Origin: Pseudeuparius sepicola
Lineage: Eukaryota > Arthropoda > Insecta > Coleoptera > Anthribidae
DNA length: 64,000 bases
Direction: 5' to 3'
Assembly: GCA_963920635.1 (NCBI GenBank)
Contig: OY987299.1
Span: 21,034,901 to 21,098,900 of the forward strand
The notes below the pieces were generated by a model. The model was not told the DNA's origin, ran no database searches, and saw only the letters and a list, made by a program, of their open reading frames with translations. This document shows positions 1-10,558 of this stretch, in pieces; within the stretch, counting starts at the first letter, position 1, and each line of letters begins with the position of its first letter. The position numbers and the translations under genes are program-made.

Positions 1-216
1 TTTGTTGTTGGAGATGATGCCGCTGGGGTCGACGCTGAAGTGGTCGTCGGAGACGAAGTACTCGATTTCGGCGTTGATGCCCGAATCGGCGTCCATCGCT
101 TTGACTTTGAGGATGCTGGTGCCGGGCGGGATGTCCTCGTCGACGTTGTGGGCCTGGTAGTCCGGCAGTTCGAATTTGGGAGCGTTGTCGTTGACGTCGG
201 TCACTCGGATGGTGAG
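1..216 (-). CDS. CadN: N-cadherin exon D (extracellular cadherin repeats), partial
   Basis: Coding exon of neural (N-) cadherin, a calcium-dependent homophilic adhesion receptor that acts in axon guidance and synaptic targeting in insects. The reverse strand reads 72 codons beginning LTIRVTDVNDNAPKF, the end of one cadherin repeat with its DxNDN linker. It continues into the next repeat with calcium-binding VDEDIP and MDADSG motifs and ends IISNNK at base 1. The acceptor is GTTCCCTTCCAG just right of 216, with CTGAC as a possible branch site, and gives a phase-0 start that joins exon C without a gap. The donor lies at or beyond the window edge. Identity rests on close recall of fly CadN, which has the same order of segments; a CadN2-like paralogue cannot be excluded. 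Confidence 0.88.
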
Positions 217-525
217 CTGGAAGGGAACGGTCGGGTCAGGTATGGAAAATAAAGTGCAACATAACATAGTGCATCGTGAAGTAGGTGCTGTTATAAGCGT
301 TTTTCTATATTATATTTCTCAGGTTTTTGCGCTACATGAGAACATGGGCAACATAATGCCCTCTGAAAGACATACTGACTTAAATAACAACAAAAAATCT
401 GGCTCTAACTCCCAGTATATATCTGGAAAATTCAATATTGCTTCTGGCAGTTCCTTTATCCTCTATCCTTTATTTAGTACAGTCACTTAAGCCAGAAAAG
501 AAGGTCAACCTCGGAATGAAAGATA
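217..525. other. Intron between exons C and D, right part
   Basis: AT-rich intronic sequence right of exon D. The open frames here are extensions of the reverse complement of the exon and carry no recognisable domain. I see no regulatory or RNA feature. Confidence 0.6.
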
Positions 526-888
526 ATAAGCTGTAAACTTGTATAAACCGCTTTGTTTAGGCATTCTAAAACTTGTCTCAAAAGTCTCATATATTCAAGG
601 TCACAAAAATCGGTTTTTCGAAAATATCTCGCTTCCGATGATGTTTTAATCTTTTATGAAAATTGTAGAGCATAAAATTCTCTACAAATTTTGCTGTAAA
701 TATTTTTTATAAGCTTAACAGTTTTTGAGATAGAGCGCAGAGAGCGCGCAGCGCTCAGACACATGTGTATAGTTAATTAATTACTAAAAAATCCTTAATA
801 TTGAATATTTTGTATTATCTATTAATTAATACATTATATTTCATAATATTTTGCATTTGTCATATTATAATATATTCTAAAATATTTT

Positions 889-1414
889 TCTTGAAATCGG
901 CAGTAGTGTCCCAAAATCGTCATTAAAAGATCAGAAATCGGCACTGAAGTAACCCGTTATTGTACGATTTTTTCAATAAGTAGGCTTTGGCGAGATGTAA
1001 ATATCAAACGTCAGACGCGGAGTCATCGCCCGTCAAAAGTGACCAAATATTCAAAACCCGGCCAATAAAGGCCCATTTAACTCTTAGTACACATTGCGAA
1101 ATTGTTACCTATAGCAGCGCAATCTGTCTTTCATACTTGACCTGTCTTTGTCATACTTGACCTAGGTAGAGCGATCGTCAAAGTCGAGCAACGCCGCGCG
1201 TAGTCGGTTCATGGACGAGTGATCCCTTATTATTATTTTCTTGCCTAATAACCATTTTTTTCCGATTTCAAAAAATATATAATATGTACCTCGGCACTGA
1301 AGTCCTTTTTATGACTCATGTGGTTTATTTGCCTCGGCCAGAGGCCTCGGCAACTAAATTCCACATGAGTCATAAAAGGTTGAACTTTAGTGCCTTGGTA
1401 CATAAATAACTATT
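889..1414 (-). repeat. Rep-A interspersed repeat, copy 1
   Basis: Reverse-oriented copy of a roughly 600-bp repeat also found at 39041-39642 and 16292-17020. Shared landmarks, read in this orientation, are TTCTTGAAATCGGCA at one end, a block with GACGGGCGA-type GC-rich sequence, ACCTAGGTAGAGCGATCGTC, an inverted-repeat hairpin at 1286-1401, and GGTACATAAATAACTA at the other end. It has no protein-coding content and the ends are not inverted repeats of each other. The class is unknown (a SINE- or MITE-like unit). Confidence 0.75.
1286..1401. repeat. Rep-A terminal hairpin with two TGACTCA motifs
   Basis: Imperfect palindrome of about 115 bp. The arms read GTACCTCGGCACTGAAG ... ATGACTCATGTGG and CCACATGAGTCAT ... 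CTTTAGTGCCTTGGTAC around a GCCTCGGCCAGAGGCC centre. Each arm holds the canonical AP-1 half-palindrome TGACTCA. The equivalent hairpins lie at 16305-16420 and 39054-39162. Confidence 0.75.
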
Positions 1415-1709
1415 AAGTATATTTTATCATACATTTACTACAATTATTGAAGTTCAAATGTGAGGAGAATTTACGTGAACTATAGAAGGACACGACTCTC
1501 TCTTTTCTTCTTCTGAATTTTATGCTCTACAAAAATCGTAATAGATACAAATATCATTGGAACCATAGAAAGCGAGATATTTGCAAAAAAAAACGATTTT
1601 TGTAACCTCTGACCTTGAATATATTAAGACGCGGACAAGAGATTTTATGAGACTTTTGAGACAACTTTTAGAATGCGAAGAAAAAGGTTTATACAAATTT
1701 ACAGCTTAT

Positions 1710-2199
1710 TATGTCTCGTTTCCCTAATGTGACTGGACTAATTTGCTAGCAGGCTAGAGTGTATCATTGCTAATTCATATTTTTAAAACACTGCCCAAAT
1801 TATTTCATTTCACAAATTAATCATATTCTCGATACCATAATATATGATAACCATATTCAGAATTAACATGAAATAACAGTTTATCGCTTTATAGAGGGAT
1901 CGTTTACTAGTGCAACAATTTACCAAAACATGGAATTTATTACCGACAAATGAGAGTGCAGCGAACAGTGTGGTAAATATGTATAATTTTGGATATGCTC
2001 TCAATTTCACAAACTCTGTCCCTATCCTATGAATTCGTCCAAAAAGCAACAACCTTAACTTTATTTTTAAATAAAGCCGTTTTGAAAAAAGAAAAAATTT
2101 CACCTTTTGAATATTCAATCGGCTTCGCAAATAAACTAGAATAACAAGATCAATCTACAAGGAGGAAAATTTCATCCTCAATAATTTTTATATTCTTAC
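1710..2199. other. Intron sequence with an unassigned minus-strand frame
   Basis: AT-rich intron next to exon C. A 106-codon minus-strand frame (1810-2130) is open, but the product is a lysine-, leucine- and isoleucine-rich stretch I do not recognise. It has no partner homology elsewhere in the window, so I treat it as chance or TE debris. Confidence 0.5.
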
Positions 2200-2416
2200 C
2201 TCGACTGACGTAGAGAAGCCTCCCGAATCTTCCGTGGCAGTAACAATGAGCGAATAGACGTGCGGTTGGCGTAGATCTTCAAAGTCCAACTCTTTGGCCA
2301 ATTTGACGATACCGGAAGTCGGTCCGATATTGAACGTTCCAGCGCCTTGTCCTTGAGCTTTCAAGGTGTACCGAATCTCTCGATCCGCGAAGGACTTGGC
2401 TTTGACTGAGATTATG
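2200..2416 (-). CDS. CadN: N-cadherin exon C
   Basis: 217-bp exon: one base completing a split codon, then 72 codons. Acceptor CCTTTTTAG and donor GTAAGAAT are both good. It encodes most of one cadherin repeat, starting IISVKAKSFADREI and including PTSGIVKLAKELDFEDL and SLIVTATEDSGGFSTSVE. The first base C completes GA|C (Asp) from exon B, and the last codon GAG joins the phase-0 start of exon D, so the reading is continuous across three exons. Base composition is clearly less GC-rich than exons A and D. Confidence 0.9.
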
Positions 2417-2901
2417 CTAAAAAGGAAAACAGGAAAATGTTTATCCCACGCTATTCAGAGCTACCAGACCGTTTTATGGTCCTATCACCAACTTGGAAAC
2501 CTCCCAAATAAATAATGAAATATTGATACCGCTAGCCGTGAACTACGTAGTCTTTTATTGACTGTTTTAGTATGGAACAACGTTTGCAGGCAAATTTTAG
2601 ATAAAATAGCCAGCTATGGATCATTTCCAATCTAAAAAAACCCTGTACTTAAAGCTTGTTTTTTTTTATGTTGGTAATGTAATCCATGAATAGTTTTGGC
2701 TTACTCGTATGTAACTATGGTTATACCACGAATCTGATCTCTCAACTTCTTTTGCATATGTTTCAACTTAATTATTTTGATGTTAGGCATTACACAGTAG
2801 TAAATATATCAATTAAGCTTTCCAATAATAATTCTAAAATAATGCTTAATCTCAATATTCAGATCCATTGAATTTTAAATGTTTCTATACTGAAATCAGA
2901 T
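2417..2901. other. Intron between exons B and C, left part
   Basis: AT-rich sequence between exon C and the Penelope-like remnant. No coding, repeat or RNA feature recognised. Confidence 0.5.
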
Positions 2902-3671
2902 AGTATAGAAACTAGTGTCTATAGAAAACCGAGACATACTAATAGATATCTCCATTTTAATTCCAATCATCATATTAGTGTTAAAAAATGAGTAATTAAA
3001 AGTTTGTATGACAGGGCTAAAGAGATTTGTTCTAATAACACAAAATTTGAGGAGGAAATTAAACATATAAAACATGTTCTTAAGAAGAATAGTTATCCTG
3101 CTGAATTTATTGAGCAAGTTTTTCAGGATTGCCAACAAAATAACAATGCTAATAGAATTAGAGAAATAAATCTGGTGGACCGACCAGTAAATTTAATTAT
3201 TCCTTATATTCCTGGACTATCAGATAAGCTAAAACGCATAGGCAATCGTTTTAATGTCAGAACAGTATTTAAAACCAAAAATACATTAAGATCGATGCCA
3301 GTTAAAACGAAACCAAAAAAAATGAGGTACAAAGTTAAAAAATTGCATATAAAATTCCTTGCGAATGTGGAAAGTTCTATGTTGTGGAGACTTGTAGGCC
3401 ATTTAACGTTTGTTTAAAAGAACATAAAAATTATATCAGGCACAATGAAATTTCGAAGTCGAAAATATGTTAACACTATTTTAATAACAATCATAGGATT
3501 TTGTGGGATAGTTCCAAACCAATTCTCAAAGAAGAAGTAGGAAATAGACGAAAAATTAAAGAATCAGCATTTATTCTAGGAAATACAGACAACTGTCTTG
3601 CTGAATGTTCAGTGGAATTCAGTAAAATATTATTGTCACTTATTCAAAGAGAAGTTAGTATAAATAATTAG
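2902..3671 (+). pseudogene. Penelope-like retroelement, RT end plus GIY-YIG endonuclease, degraded
   Basis: 3' part of a Penelope-like element. From 2902 the frame reads TSVYRKPRHTNRYLHFNSNH, the conserved C-terminal RT block, then a TGA stop, then LYDRAKEIC and a linker helix region. PYIPGLSDKLKRIGNRFNV follows, the usual junction before the endonuclease. After a frameshift near 3330, IPCECGKFYVVETCRPFNV and LKEHKNYIRHNE correspond to the GIY-YIG nuclease module. The normal YIG is replaced by YVV, so the catalytic motif is damaged. A second in-frame stop (ICx before HYF) follows, and the frame ends VSINN plus TAG at 3671. The RT core upstream is missing. It lies in a CadN intron, opposite in sense to the gene. 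Confidence 0.85.
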
Positions 3672-3965
3672 GTGGAACACAGGGAACAATATCAGACAGG
3701 TCGCTAGGCTATTGTGTCTGTTGTCATGACATTTTAACCTGAAATTTATTAATCTGTCATTTCACTTTGACGTAACATGATCCTTAAGAAAGGAGGAAGA
3801 TTTATTCTCCGAAAGCTCAAGAAACAAATTTGTTGAAGATATTTTTTGAGTTACAAGTTCAAAGTTTAGTTCATTTACTGATAAGAATTTATTACCTAAT
3901 TTTCCAGGCAACTTGAAAAAAGTTGTCTTTTAACCAGTTTGGTGGCGAGAAACCCAATTAAAATT
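3672..3965 (+). repeat. Rep-B, 3' tail of the Penelope-like element
   Basis: Begins directly after the retroelement stop codon and ends near AAACCCAATT. Parts recur alone at 24314-24471 (reverse) and 54098-54292 (forward), with shared core GAAAGGAGGAAGATTTATTC and ACAAATTTGTTGAAG. The position right after the ORF suggests it is the 3' untranslated region or pseudo-LTR of the same family. Confidence 0.7.
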
Positions 3966-4645
3966 CAATGGATAATGCTTAATCTCCTTGTGTATGTCAT
4001 CATAATAAAATATACCTTATGAAGAATAATATGAGAGTTCTTTATTAGGTCATGAACACAGTATTATTATATCCCCACACGAGCGACGTGATTACCTACG
4101 TCTTTGAAATTGAATGTCACATTCAGTCACCAAGGGTTTAATATATCTTGCTAGCCCGGCAAAGGCTGGGTATCATAAAGCCATTCCAAGGCTAATAAAT
4201 ATGATAATTGCAGTTGGGGAAGTGTCGTATGCGACTGCTTTGTCATTATCAAGTAATGAATTTGTAAATACCGTATACGGCGAGATTCAAAGATAGTTCG
4301 TGTACCGTTGAAACACAAGGTAATCCCCTTGGATTAAATATTTATGCCCAACGGATGGTAATCTCGAAAATGGAGGCCATTCAATTAAGTGGGCATTAAA
4401 TTTTCATGTAGGCGGTTAACAGAAATCCTTAGAGACCTTTGGGATACAATCATTTGCGTCTATTCTTACCAAATGAGGATTGATCTACAAAATTGATCAT
4501 TGAAAATGCTCAATTTTGAAGCCATGTTTACCTAGCTCTAGATGGCAACTTATTCAAGGTAGGTCGGACTCAAAGTGCAAGCGCAGTTTGGCTTTGAACT
4601 TGTTATCATTATAATTAATCATTAACGAATAAAAATCATACTTAC
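3966..4645. other. Intron sequence, nothing assigned
   Basis: AT-rich intron left of exon B. A 60-codon plus-strand frame at 4114-4296 has no recognisable domain. No repeat partner was found within the window. Confidence 0.5.
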
Positions 4646-4864
4646 TCTGAATCTTTCTTTTGATTTTCTGGTATCTCGGCCTCATAGCTCGGCATGTAAA
4701 ACTGGGGAGCCCTCTTGCCTCCGACAATCGACAACCTTTCTTCGGGGGTGCTTTGAAATCTTCTTTCGTCCAGCCTGCCATTTTGGTCTTCGGCTTTCAC
4801 ATAGAGCACGTACTCCATGTCCAGCTGGAAGAGGTCAGTTCCTCTCGTTCTGACAACGCCAGAT
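4646..4864 (-). CDS. CadN: N-cadherin exon B
   Basis: 219-bp exon with acceptor CGATTTTAG and a near-consensus donor GTAAGTATG. It begins with A, completing AG|A (Arg) from exon A, and ends GA, continued as Asp by exon C. The product contains SGVVRTRGTDLFQLDMEYV, the linker RLSIVGGKRAPQFYMPSYE and EIPENQKKDS. That is the end of one cadherin repeat and the start of the next. An open frame on the same strand starting at an internal ATG near 4781 is only a frame shadow of this exon. Confidence 0.9.
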
Positions 4865-5621
4865 CTAAAATCGAATTAGTAAACAATACCATTTTGATTA
4901 ACAAAGAATGAAATGCATTAAGAGAAATTATTTAAGTAGAAATGTTACCAACTTGGCATGAAAAAATTGGAGTGATTGCATCACCCTACAAACTGTCGGT
5001 GGGTAAACGTTTCGTAAGAAAAAAAATTGTTTTTCCTGCGTGAACAAACCAATTAGAATTTGTTTTTGCAAGGCGAACTCGGGTCGCGTTTAAAATGGAT
5101 TCAAATTAGTCTAATTCGCTCTTCTTTTCGTCCGCTGTTCGCTTTTCTTTAATAATCGTAATAGCGTGGTTCTGTTGTCAAGGGGAGAAAATGTAAATTT
5201 CACAACGCCCTTAAGAAAGTAATTCGCCGTTCCGTTGAACGAGACACAAAAATAGGAAAAGATAATGGCGTGCTTATTCTTATGGCCTGAACATTCTGTA
5301 CTCGTGTACATAATATGTGAGAGGTGAATCGAGCCCAAAGAGCGAGATCAGTCAGGGCGCTAAGGTAAACCAATTTTTAAAAAATATCTTCGTCTGAACT
5401 GAATAGACTGCAAGAAATGTTATAAAGACAAGTTTTTTAGAATGAAACGGTACAATAGAATGTGAATTTTTTGACTGATTAGCATACTTGGACTTTTCAT
5501 GTTTTTTTACAATATGAGGCTTATTTTAGAGGTTAGTTAAAAGCATAGGTACTGAATTGATATCTTTATAAACAAAAATGGTCGATATAAAGTAATAAAT
5601 TATAATTTATATTTCTAAACA
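4865..5621. other. Intron between exons A and B, nothing assigned
   Basis: Unique-looking AT-rich sequence with a slightly GC-richer patch at 5050-5350. Short open frames only, without recognisable product. Confidence 0.5.
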
Positions 5622-5984
5622 GTGGAGTGAAAATTTCGATGCCCACCATTGGTATCTCGGCTGTGGTTGCTCGAAATTTAGGGGGCCTAGAAAATTTCTG
5701 AAACCGGCATCGAGTTGGCCATGACCAAAAACCTAAAACTACAAATTTTTAATAAATCAGGGTAACCGATGAGGAAGACACAAAGTTTTGAAAAAAATCT
5801 AATTTTGCCGTTTTGTGAGTATAACTCGCAAACGAATCAAGATATCTAAGATTTAATAACAGAATATTGTAGAGGGTCTGATACCTCAACTTTTGTCTAA
5901 TTTGACCGACGTTGTATCTTTCATAGTTTCCGACATACCAATGGTGGGCATCGAAATTGTCAATACCGTGTATAGTGGTGGGTC
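5622..5984. mobile_element. Short inverted-repeat element related to Rep-D
   Basis: Arms AATTTCGATGCCCACCATTGG near 5633-5653 and CCAATGGTGGGCATCGAAATT near 5938-5958 are inverse copies. The same motif (TTTCGACGCCCACTATGGG) forms the ends of the long element at 43851-45342, so this looks like a small non-autonomous relative. The outer ends are eroded and boundaries are approximate. Confidence 0.65.
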
Positions 5985-7682
5985 CAATGGAGGCGCTCAC
6001 ACCTCAATATTGTTTATTTTTAAAAAGTATTCGTTATATATTAATCCAAAAATGTTGTGATTTTCCGTAAACTATTTTCCTTTAAAATGTTGTATAATTG
6101 CGTCTAACGTCCATTTTTGTGAGGTATAAAATAAGCGAGATAATCACAGTAGTACACCTACTGTGTGTGTACACAAGGTGTCTCAGGTTTTAATCGGAAA
6201 TATTTAATAGGCGATAGAAATTGTAAAAATAAAAAGAAAATATACACTTATATGTTTTAAAGCTTCGTTTTGGAGATTTTTCAAAAAGTTAAAAAATTCT
6301 TGGCCGATTTTAATAAAACTTGCCGTGTTTTTAATAATAGGTAAATATTTTAAGAACGAAATTGAGCACATCACTGCTTTTCATAAGTTTGATATTATCA
6401 CTCTCTTTTTTAGATACTAAAACTATTTAAAAAATGATAACTCACTAATTACTTATTGGTATATTAAACCAAATGCAGAAAGATATATTAACTTTTTTCT
6501 TATCATAGTGCCTAATAGAATGAAAATTAACTAGTAGAATTGAAAAATTAGAATGAAGATTAATCTTATTTTCACTAAGAGAATTGAAAAATTAGTCCAC
6601 CTTTCTTTGAAATTAATAAATTTTAATAGGTTAAAAACATTCTCATTTTTAATTTTCTAATATTTTATTTTCTATTTTTATTTAGAGGTATAAAATATAT
6701 AAGAGTAAAAAATACAACTTAAATATTTAATGTCAGTTCTTTTATTCAATGAATTTGATTCCTTTTGTATATATCTCTAAAAATAATCTACTATATTACT
6801 TTCGTATCACTTTTATGTCCAGAAATACGATCCTTTAAATTTTGGGAAATTTGGCCAATATAATATCTATTTTAATTTACACTTGAGACCATAGAAGACA
6901 ATAAACTACTTAAGATTGATATAAAATAGGTGTTTTAATTTAGTATAAACTACAAAAATAGGTTTACATTTCTTAAAGTTATTTTCATAAAATACTTTAA
7001 AAACGTATTATTAGAAATCCTATTATTTAGTAATATCACCATAGCAAAGTTTAAAAACAAATAATAAAATTAATACCATTTAGGTATCTCGAAAACTGCT
7101 TTTTTAACATACAAATTCATATGAATCGTTCTTTCTATTTTTACTAGTTCTATCGCTGATTAAGATCTGAGACATGCACCCTGCATGTAGAACAAATTAA
7201 ATCGGGTACAATTTACTGTCTTTTTTTGCTCTCAAAGACAGCTTAAAATTTCTTTAAAATGCGATTTCCGGCGAAACAATATGTTTAATTTCAGAACAAA
7301 CTGTTAATACTTGATTATTAAGGTAATTATAAATAATAAAAACGCAGTTAATATTTTTGCCCAACAAAATATTACGCAAAATGTAGTTTTTACATCATTC
7401 GGATACTTGCGCAAACGTAATCTGTTTAATTTATCAATCTCAACTTTATATACTTATTTACTAATAAATGCAGCTTAAAATTCGCAGTTAATATTTATGC
7501 CGTCTATATTACAAGAAAATGTATTTTTCTAAAAAACGCCCACACGCGCGTATATTTATTTTGTATAAAAAACAATTCTGGCGTTCATTCATTACCAATA
7601 TTTTGTGATGGCATTATAAAAATGCGGTTATGAATTTTGTCTAGGTTTCGTTATTTTTTTACCGTAATTTCCCTGGCCTATC
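5985..7682. other. Very AT-rich intron, nothing assigned
   Basis: Long AT-rich, poly-A/T-interrupted stretch of the CadN intron. No open frame, inverted repeat or shared repeat could be supported. Confidence 0.5.
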
Positions 7683-7690
7683 ATGTCAGG

Positions 7691-8556
7691 CAGGGGCGGA
7701 TTAGAGCTATGTTGGGCCCTAGGCTAAATTTATTTAAGGACCCCTTGACCCGTCGCAATAAAAAAATTAAGTAAAATTTTACCTAAAATTCCGATAGTTT
7801 TTTATTAACAATTTTATTTATTTTAGAAAAGGACATATCGAAACAAATATTAATTTAACATTTAACTTTATGTACTAAGAACAGAGTAGATACATAGGTA
7901 CTTTATTATTAATTAAAACCTTTTTTCCTGGCTTTTATATTTGCAAAGCTTGCCATATTTTTTTTGTTTCTATGTTATTAAGGATTCAGATTTTTGTTCT
8001 CAACAAATACTTCTAAAACAAAAGAAAAATAATATCGGGAATTATGTATCTACCTAAAGGCGAGACCTAAAGAGCAAAAAAATCAGAAAAAGCTAAAAAA
8101 AAAACAAAAAATGCATATACCTAGAGAACAAAAATCAAAAACAGGAAGCAAGCAAATCCCCTAAGCTTAATTTTTCAAATTTCAGCAGAAAAAAACATTT
8201 ATTTTTTGAACATTTTGCTAAACTTCGGCTTGCCTTGAAGCCTTTAATTTTGCAATTTTTCTTTTTTTTTGCTCCACTTGGAACCGAGCTCGTCTGAGGA
8301 ACACAACTCACCACTCATCGTTTTATTATTTTTAATTGCTTTGTTATTCCTGATGCGAGTAGACTAAATAGAGTACCCAACAGCCTAGATGAAAAAATAA
8401 GGAGTGGTGTTTTCTTTGTCTGAAATTTGCAATTGCAAAATGTAAAACCTTTTCCAATTTCGAATTCCGATCGAAACATCGAAATAAGAACGGGCCCCCT
8501 AAAGCCTTGGGCCCCTAGGCTATAGCCTACTCTGCCTATAGGGTAATCCGCCATTG
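7691..8556. mobile_element. hAT-type DNA element with 8-bp TSD
   Basis: Ends CAGGGGCGGATTA and (inverse) CAATGGCGGATTA lie between perfect 8-bp direct repeats ATGTCAGG at 7683-7690 and 8557-8564. The second inner block GGGCCCTAGGCTA (left) and GGGCCCCTAGGCTATAG (right) extends the inverted ends loosely. An 8-bp duplication with CA-starting ends fits the hAT superfamily. There is no transposase frame, so this is a non-autonomous 866-bp copy. It sits 78 bp downstream (in gene sense) of exon A's donor. Confidence 0.85.
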
Positions 8557-8634
8557 ATGTCAGGGATGAGGAGTAGACTCTGGCGCCCTGCGCTTTATGT
8601 CTCTCTTGGTCGGATCGCGGTCCCTTGCATTTAC

Positions 8635-8854
8635 CTTTCGTCGACCTCGAACCTGCCGCCGGTCCTGTCCCGCACGATGAAGTAGTGGATGTTGTGGTCG
8701 GTGTCGGGGTCGCGCGCCTGCAGCGTGAAGACGGGCGTGTTGGGCGGCGCGTTCAGCTGCACCACCGCCTGCATGGGCAGCGGCCGGTTGATGAAGTACG
8801 GCGGCTCGTCGTTGACGTCGCGCACGTGGATGATCACGCGCTGGTTGTCCGTGT
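8635..8854 (-). CDS. CadN: N-cadherin exon A
   Basis: 220-bp exon: AC completing a codon, 72 codons, then AG. The acceptor follows a C-rich tract (CTCTCCCCCCCCCCAG); the donor is GTAAATG. It encodes TDNQRVIIHVRDVNDEPPYF, then PLPMQAVVQLNAPPNTPVF, DPDTDHNIHYFIVRD and GGRFEVDER, that is, a DxND linker followed by a cadherin repeat with a DxD calcium site. The split first codon expects the preceding exon to end in T (giving Tyr, as in fly CadN). Of 72 full codons, 71 end in G or C, unlike exons B and C. The splice phase to exon B (AG|A) fits. Confidence 0.9.
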
Positions 8855-9204
8855 CTGGGGGGGGGAGAGAAAAAGTTCCGTTTAGAATGGTCCGTGTGTC
8901 GGTGAAACGGTTGGCGGGAAATATTTGGTTGGCGTGATTATACAAACTGGAAGCAGGAAGGAAGCATAGCGATAGATGTTGACAAATGCAGTTAACGTAA
9001 CAAAATAAATCCATTAGATATTGGACGGTGGTTCGTTCTGTCGGTTACCGAAAATATTGTTTCACAAAAACCGTTAAACTCTAAACTATATTTTGTTGTA
9101 TATCTGGTGACATTAATTATCATCTCATGTTTATTTTCTCGACTATTAAACTCCATGTGGTTACAAGTCAAGGTTCAGGCACAGATTAACCAGGTTAATC
9201 TGTG
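8855..9204. other. Sequence upstream of exon A
   Basis: Contains the pyrimidine tract and acceptor of exon A at the left edge. The rest is AT-rich with no recognised feature. Confidence 0.5.
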
Positions 9205-9214
9205 GTTCGGATCC

Positions 9215-9876
9215 TCAGAGAAATAACCAAGGAGAGAGGGAGTAAGAACAAAAAGTAAACAAAGCCAACATCTTTTTGAGTGATGCCGCGTACTCCATTG
9301 TTTACAGCATTTCCTTTCAAAATAGAAGGGTTTAATAATGAGATTCAATGAAGGCACACCTCCCATAACGCTAAATTAACAAATGTAGTTATTAATTTCT
9401 TGTTTGTAACAATTTTAAACTAAAACTAAATTGCAGTGTAATTATAGTATATAATTATATCACTTTAATAAAATCGTCACAGATACCTCAAACCGCCTGA
9501 CATGGCAACGCTGCTTTTGCTGCCGTGGGCGCCGCGTCCGTTAACTCGGCGATATTTGTTTTGTGTATGCCCAGCATGTCAAGTTTTCCGATTGTTTACG
9601 TATGGATTTTTCCCGTTTTTAATTGTTTTTCTGTTAATTTAAAGGCTATTTATTAGTATTTAGGATATAGTGACTGATTTTGTATACAATGGGACGCAGA
9701 AAGTGTGTGGTATGTGGCTAAATTGATATTTCTCAGGACATAACCTATCTCAGGTAAACGTTGTACACACGGGCCTAACGTTTGTTTACTTCGGTAAATT
9801 TGCATAAGATGTTGGTTGACTACAAATGTATGTATTTTGAGGCTGTTGCTCCCTCTATCCTTGGTTATTTCTCTGA
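9215..9876. mobile_element. TIR element with 8-10 bp target duplication
   Basis: Left end TCAGAGAAATAACCAAGGA and right end TCCTTGGTTATTTCTCTGA are inverse copies, with a further AGAGGGAG match inside. Direct repeats GTTCGGATCC (10 bp) flank it at 9205-9214 and 9877-9886. If the terminal C/G belongs to the element, the duplication is 8 bp (TTCGGATC). The superfamily is open (Mutator- or hAT/P-size TSD). The interior is non-coding and includes a GC-rich patch around 9500-9550. Confidence 0.8.
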
Positions 9877-10342
9877 GTTCGGATCCTAGTAAGATTTATA
9901 CGAACATTATAAGACACTGGGTGACTCGCGAAAAGAGTTGGTTTCCAATGTCCGTTTATTATTTTATTTTGTGATCGATACCTAGGTAGGAACATGTAAT
10001 TTTTCATACATCGACCATCAGAAAAACAATTAAAACACGCATGTTTCAGATATAGACAGAGCATACAGGTGTCTACTTTTAAATGTATATGTTACAGATC
10101 GTATATGTAAAACAGGCCGTATACAAAAGGTCTAGTCCGTATGTAAACGGACTGGAGATAGTAGTCCATATGTATAAGAAGCCTGTCCGTCAACAAACGG
10201 TGTAGTAAGTTTGCAAAAGGACTAGTCCTGTTATATACGGTCTATCTGCAACTAGACCATATATCACAGAGAGATTTAAACAAAGACAGAATGCATGTGC
10301 AATGTTTTCCGGGCGGTTTCGATGTCCGCCATTTCTGAGTTA

Positions 10343-10558
10343 CCCCTTCTTTTTTATATAGGCCCATCAAAGAAGGATATTACCAAAGTCTAGGTATTCT
10401 CTAGACTTTGATATTACTTCTTGCTGGTATGTAGTATTTGGAAGGAAAAAATGTAATTATTTAGTATAATGTATAGGTAGCCTAGATTTTTTGTGTGCGA
10501 AATACATACTAAAAAGAAGGCATATTCTTCTTTAATGGGCCTATATAAAAAAGAAGGG
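10343..10558. mobile_element. 216-bp TA-flanked MITE nested in the previous element
   Basis: Ends CCCCTTCTTTTTTATATAGG and (inverse) CCCTTCTTTTTTATATAGG, with GGCCCAT continuing both arms, lie between TA at 10341-10342 and 10559-10560. It holds the 26-bp micro-palindrome at 10384-10409. Confidence 0.85.
10384..10409. mobile_element. 26-bp palindromic micro-insertion with 8-bp direct repeats
   Basis: The core is an imperfect palindrome with arms CAAAGTCTAG and CTCTAGACTTT(G), and is flanked by perfect 8-bp direct repeats GATATTAC (10376-10383, 10410-10417). A near-identical core with different 8-bp flanks (GCTCATAT) exists at 13599-14363. The two-arms-only structure plus flank duplication suggests an extreme deletion derivative of a DNA transposon. 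Confidence 0.6.

Larger units (their letters stand above)
526..1709. mobile_element. Fold-back element with ~170-bp inverted arms, Rep-A inside
   Basis: The left arm starts ATAAGCTGTAAAC and includes ATATTCAAGGTC. The right arm repeats these in reverse near 1505-1709 and ends TTTACAGCTTAT. Both arms carry the GTAGAGCATAAAATTC block about 150 bases in from the ends. The ends are flanked by TA on both sides (524-525 and 1710-1711), as expected for a Tc1/mariner-type insertion, though the exact boundary is less certain than for the other elements. No transposase is present. The middle is occupied by an interspersed repeat (Rep-A copy 1). Confidence 0.65.

Noticed and set aside
4554..4911. Frames on both strands over the 4646-4864 exon
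   Set aside because: Out-of-frame or antisense readings of exon B; the spliced cadherin frame is continuous and explains the sequence.
8625..8937. Open frames on the plus strand over 8625-8937
   Set aside because: They are antisense shadows of the GC-rich N-cadherin exon A.
10160..10260. The CCGTATGTAAACGG repeats as a CRISPR-like or satellite array
   Set aside because: Spacing and sequence are irregular, units are palindromic, and the set is bounded by transposon-type inverted ends with TA duplication.
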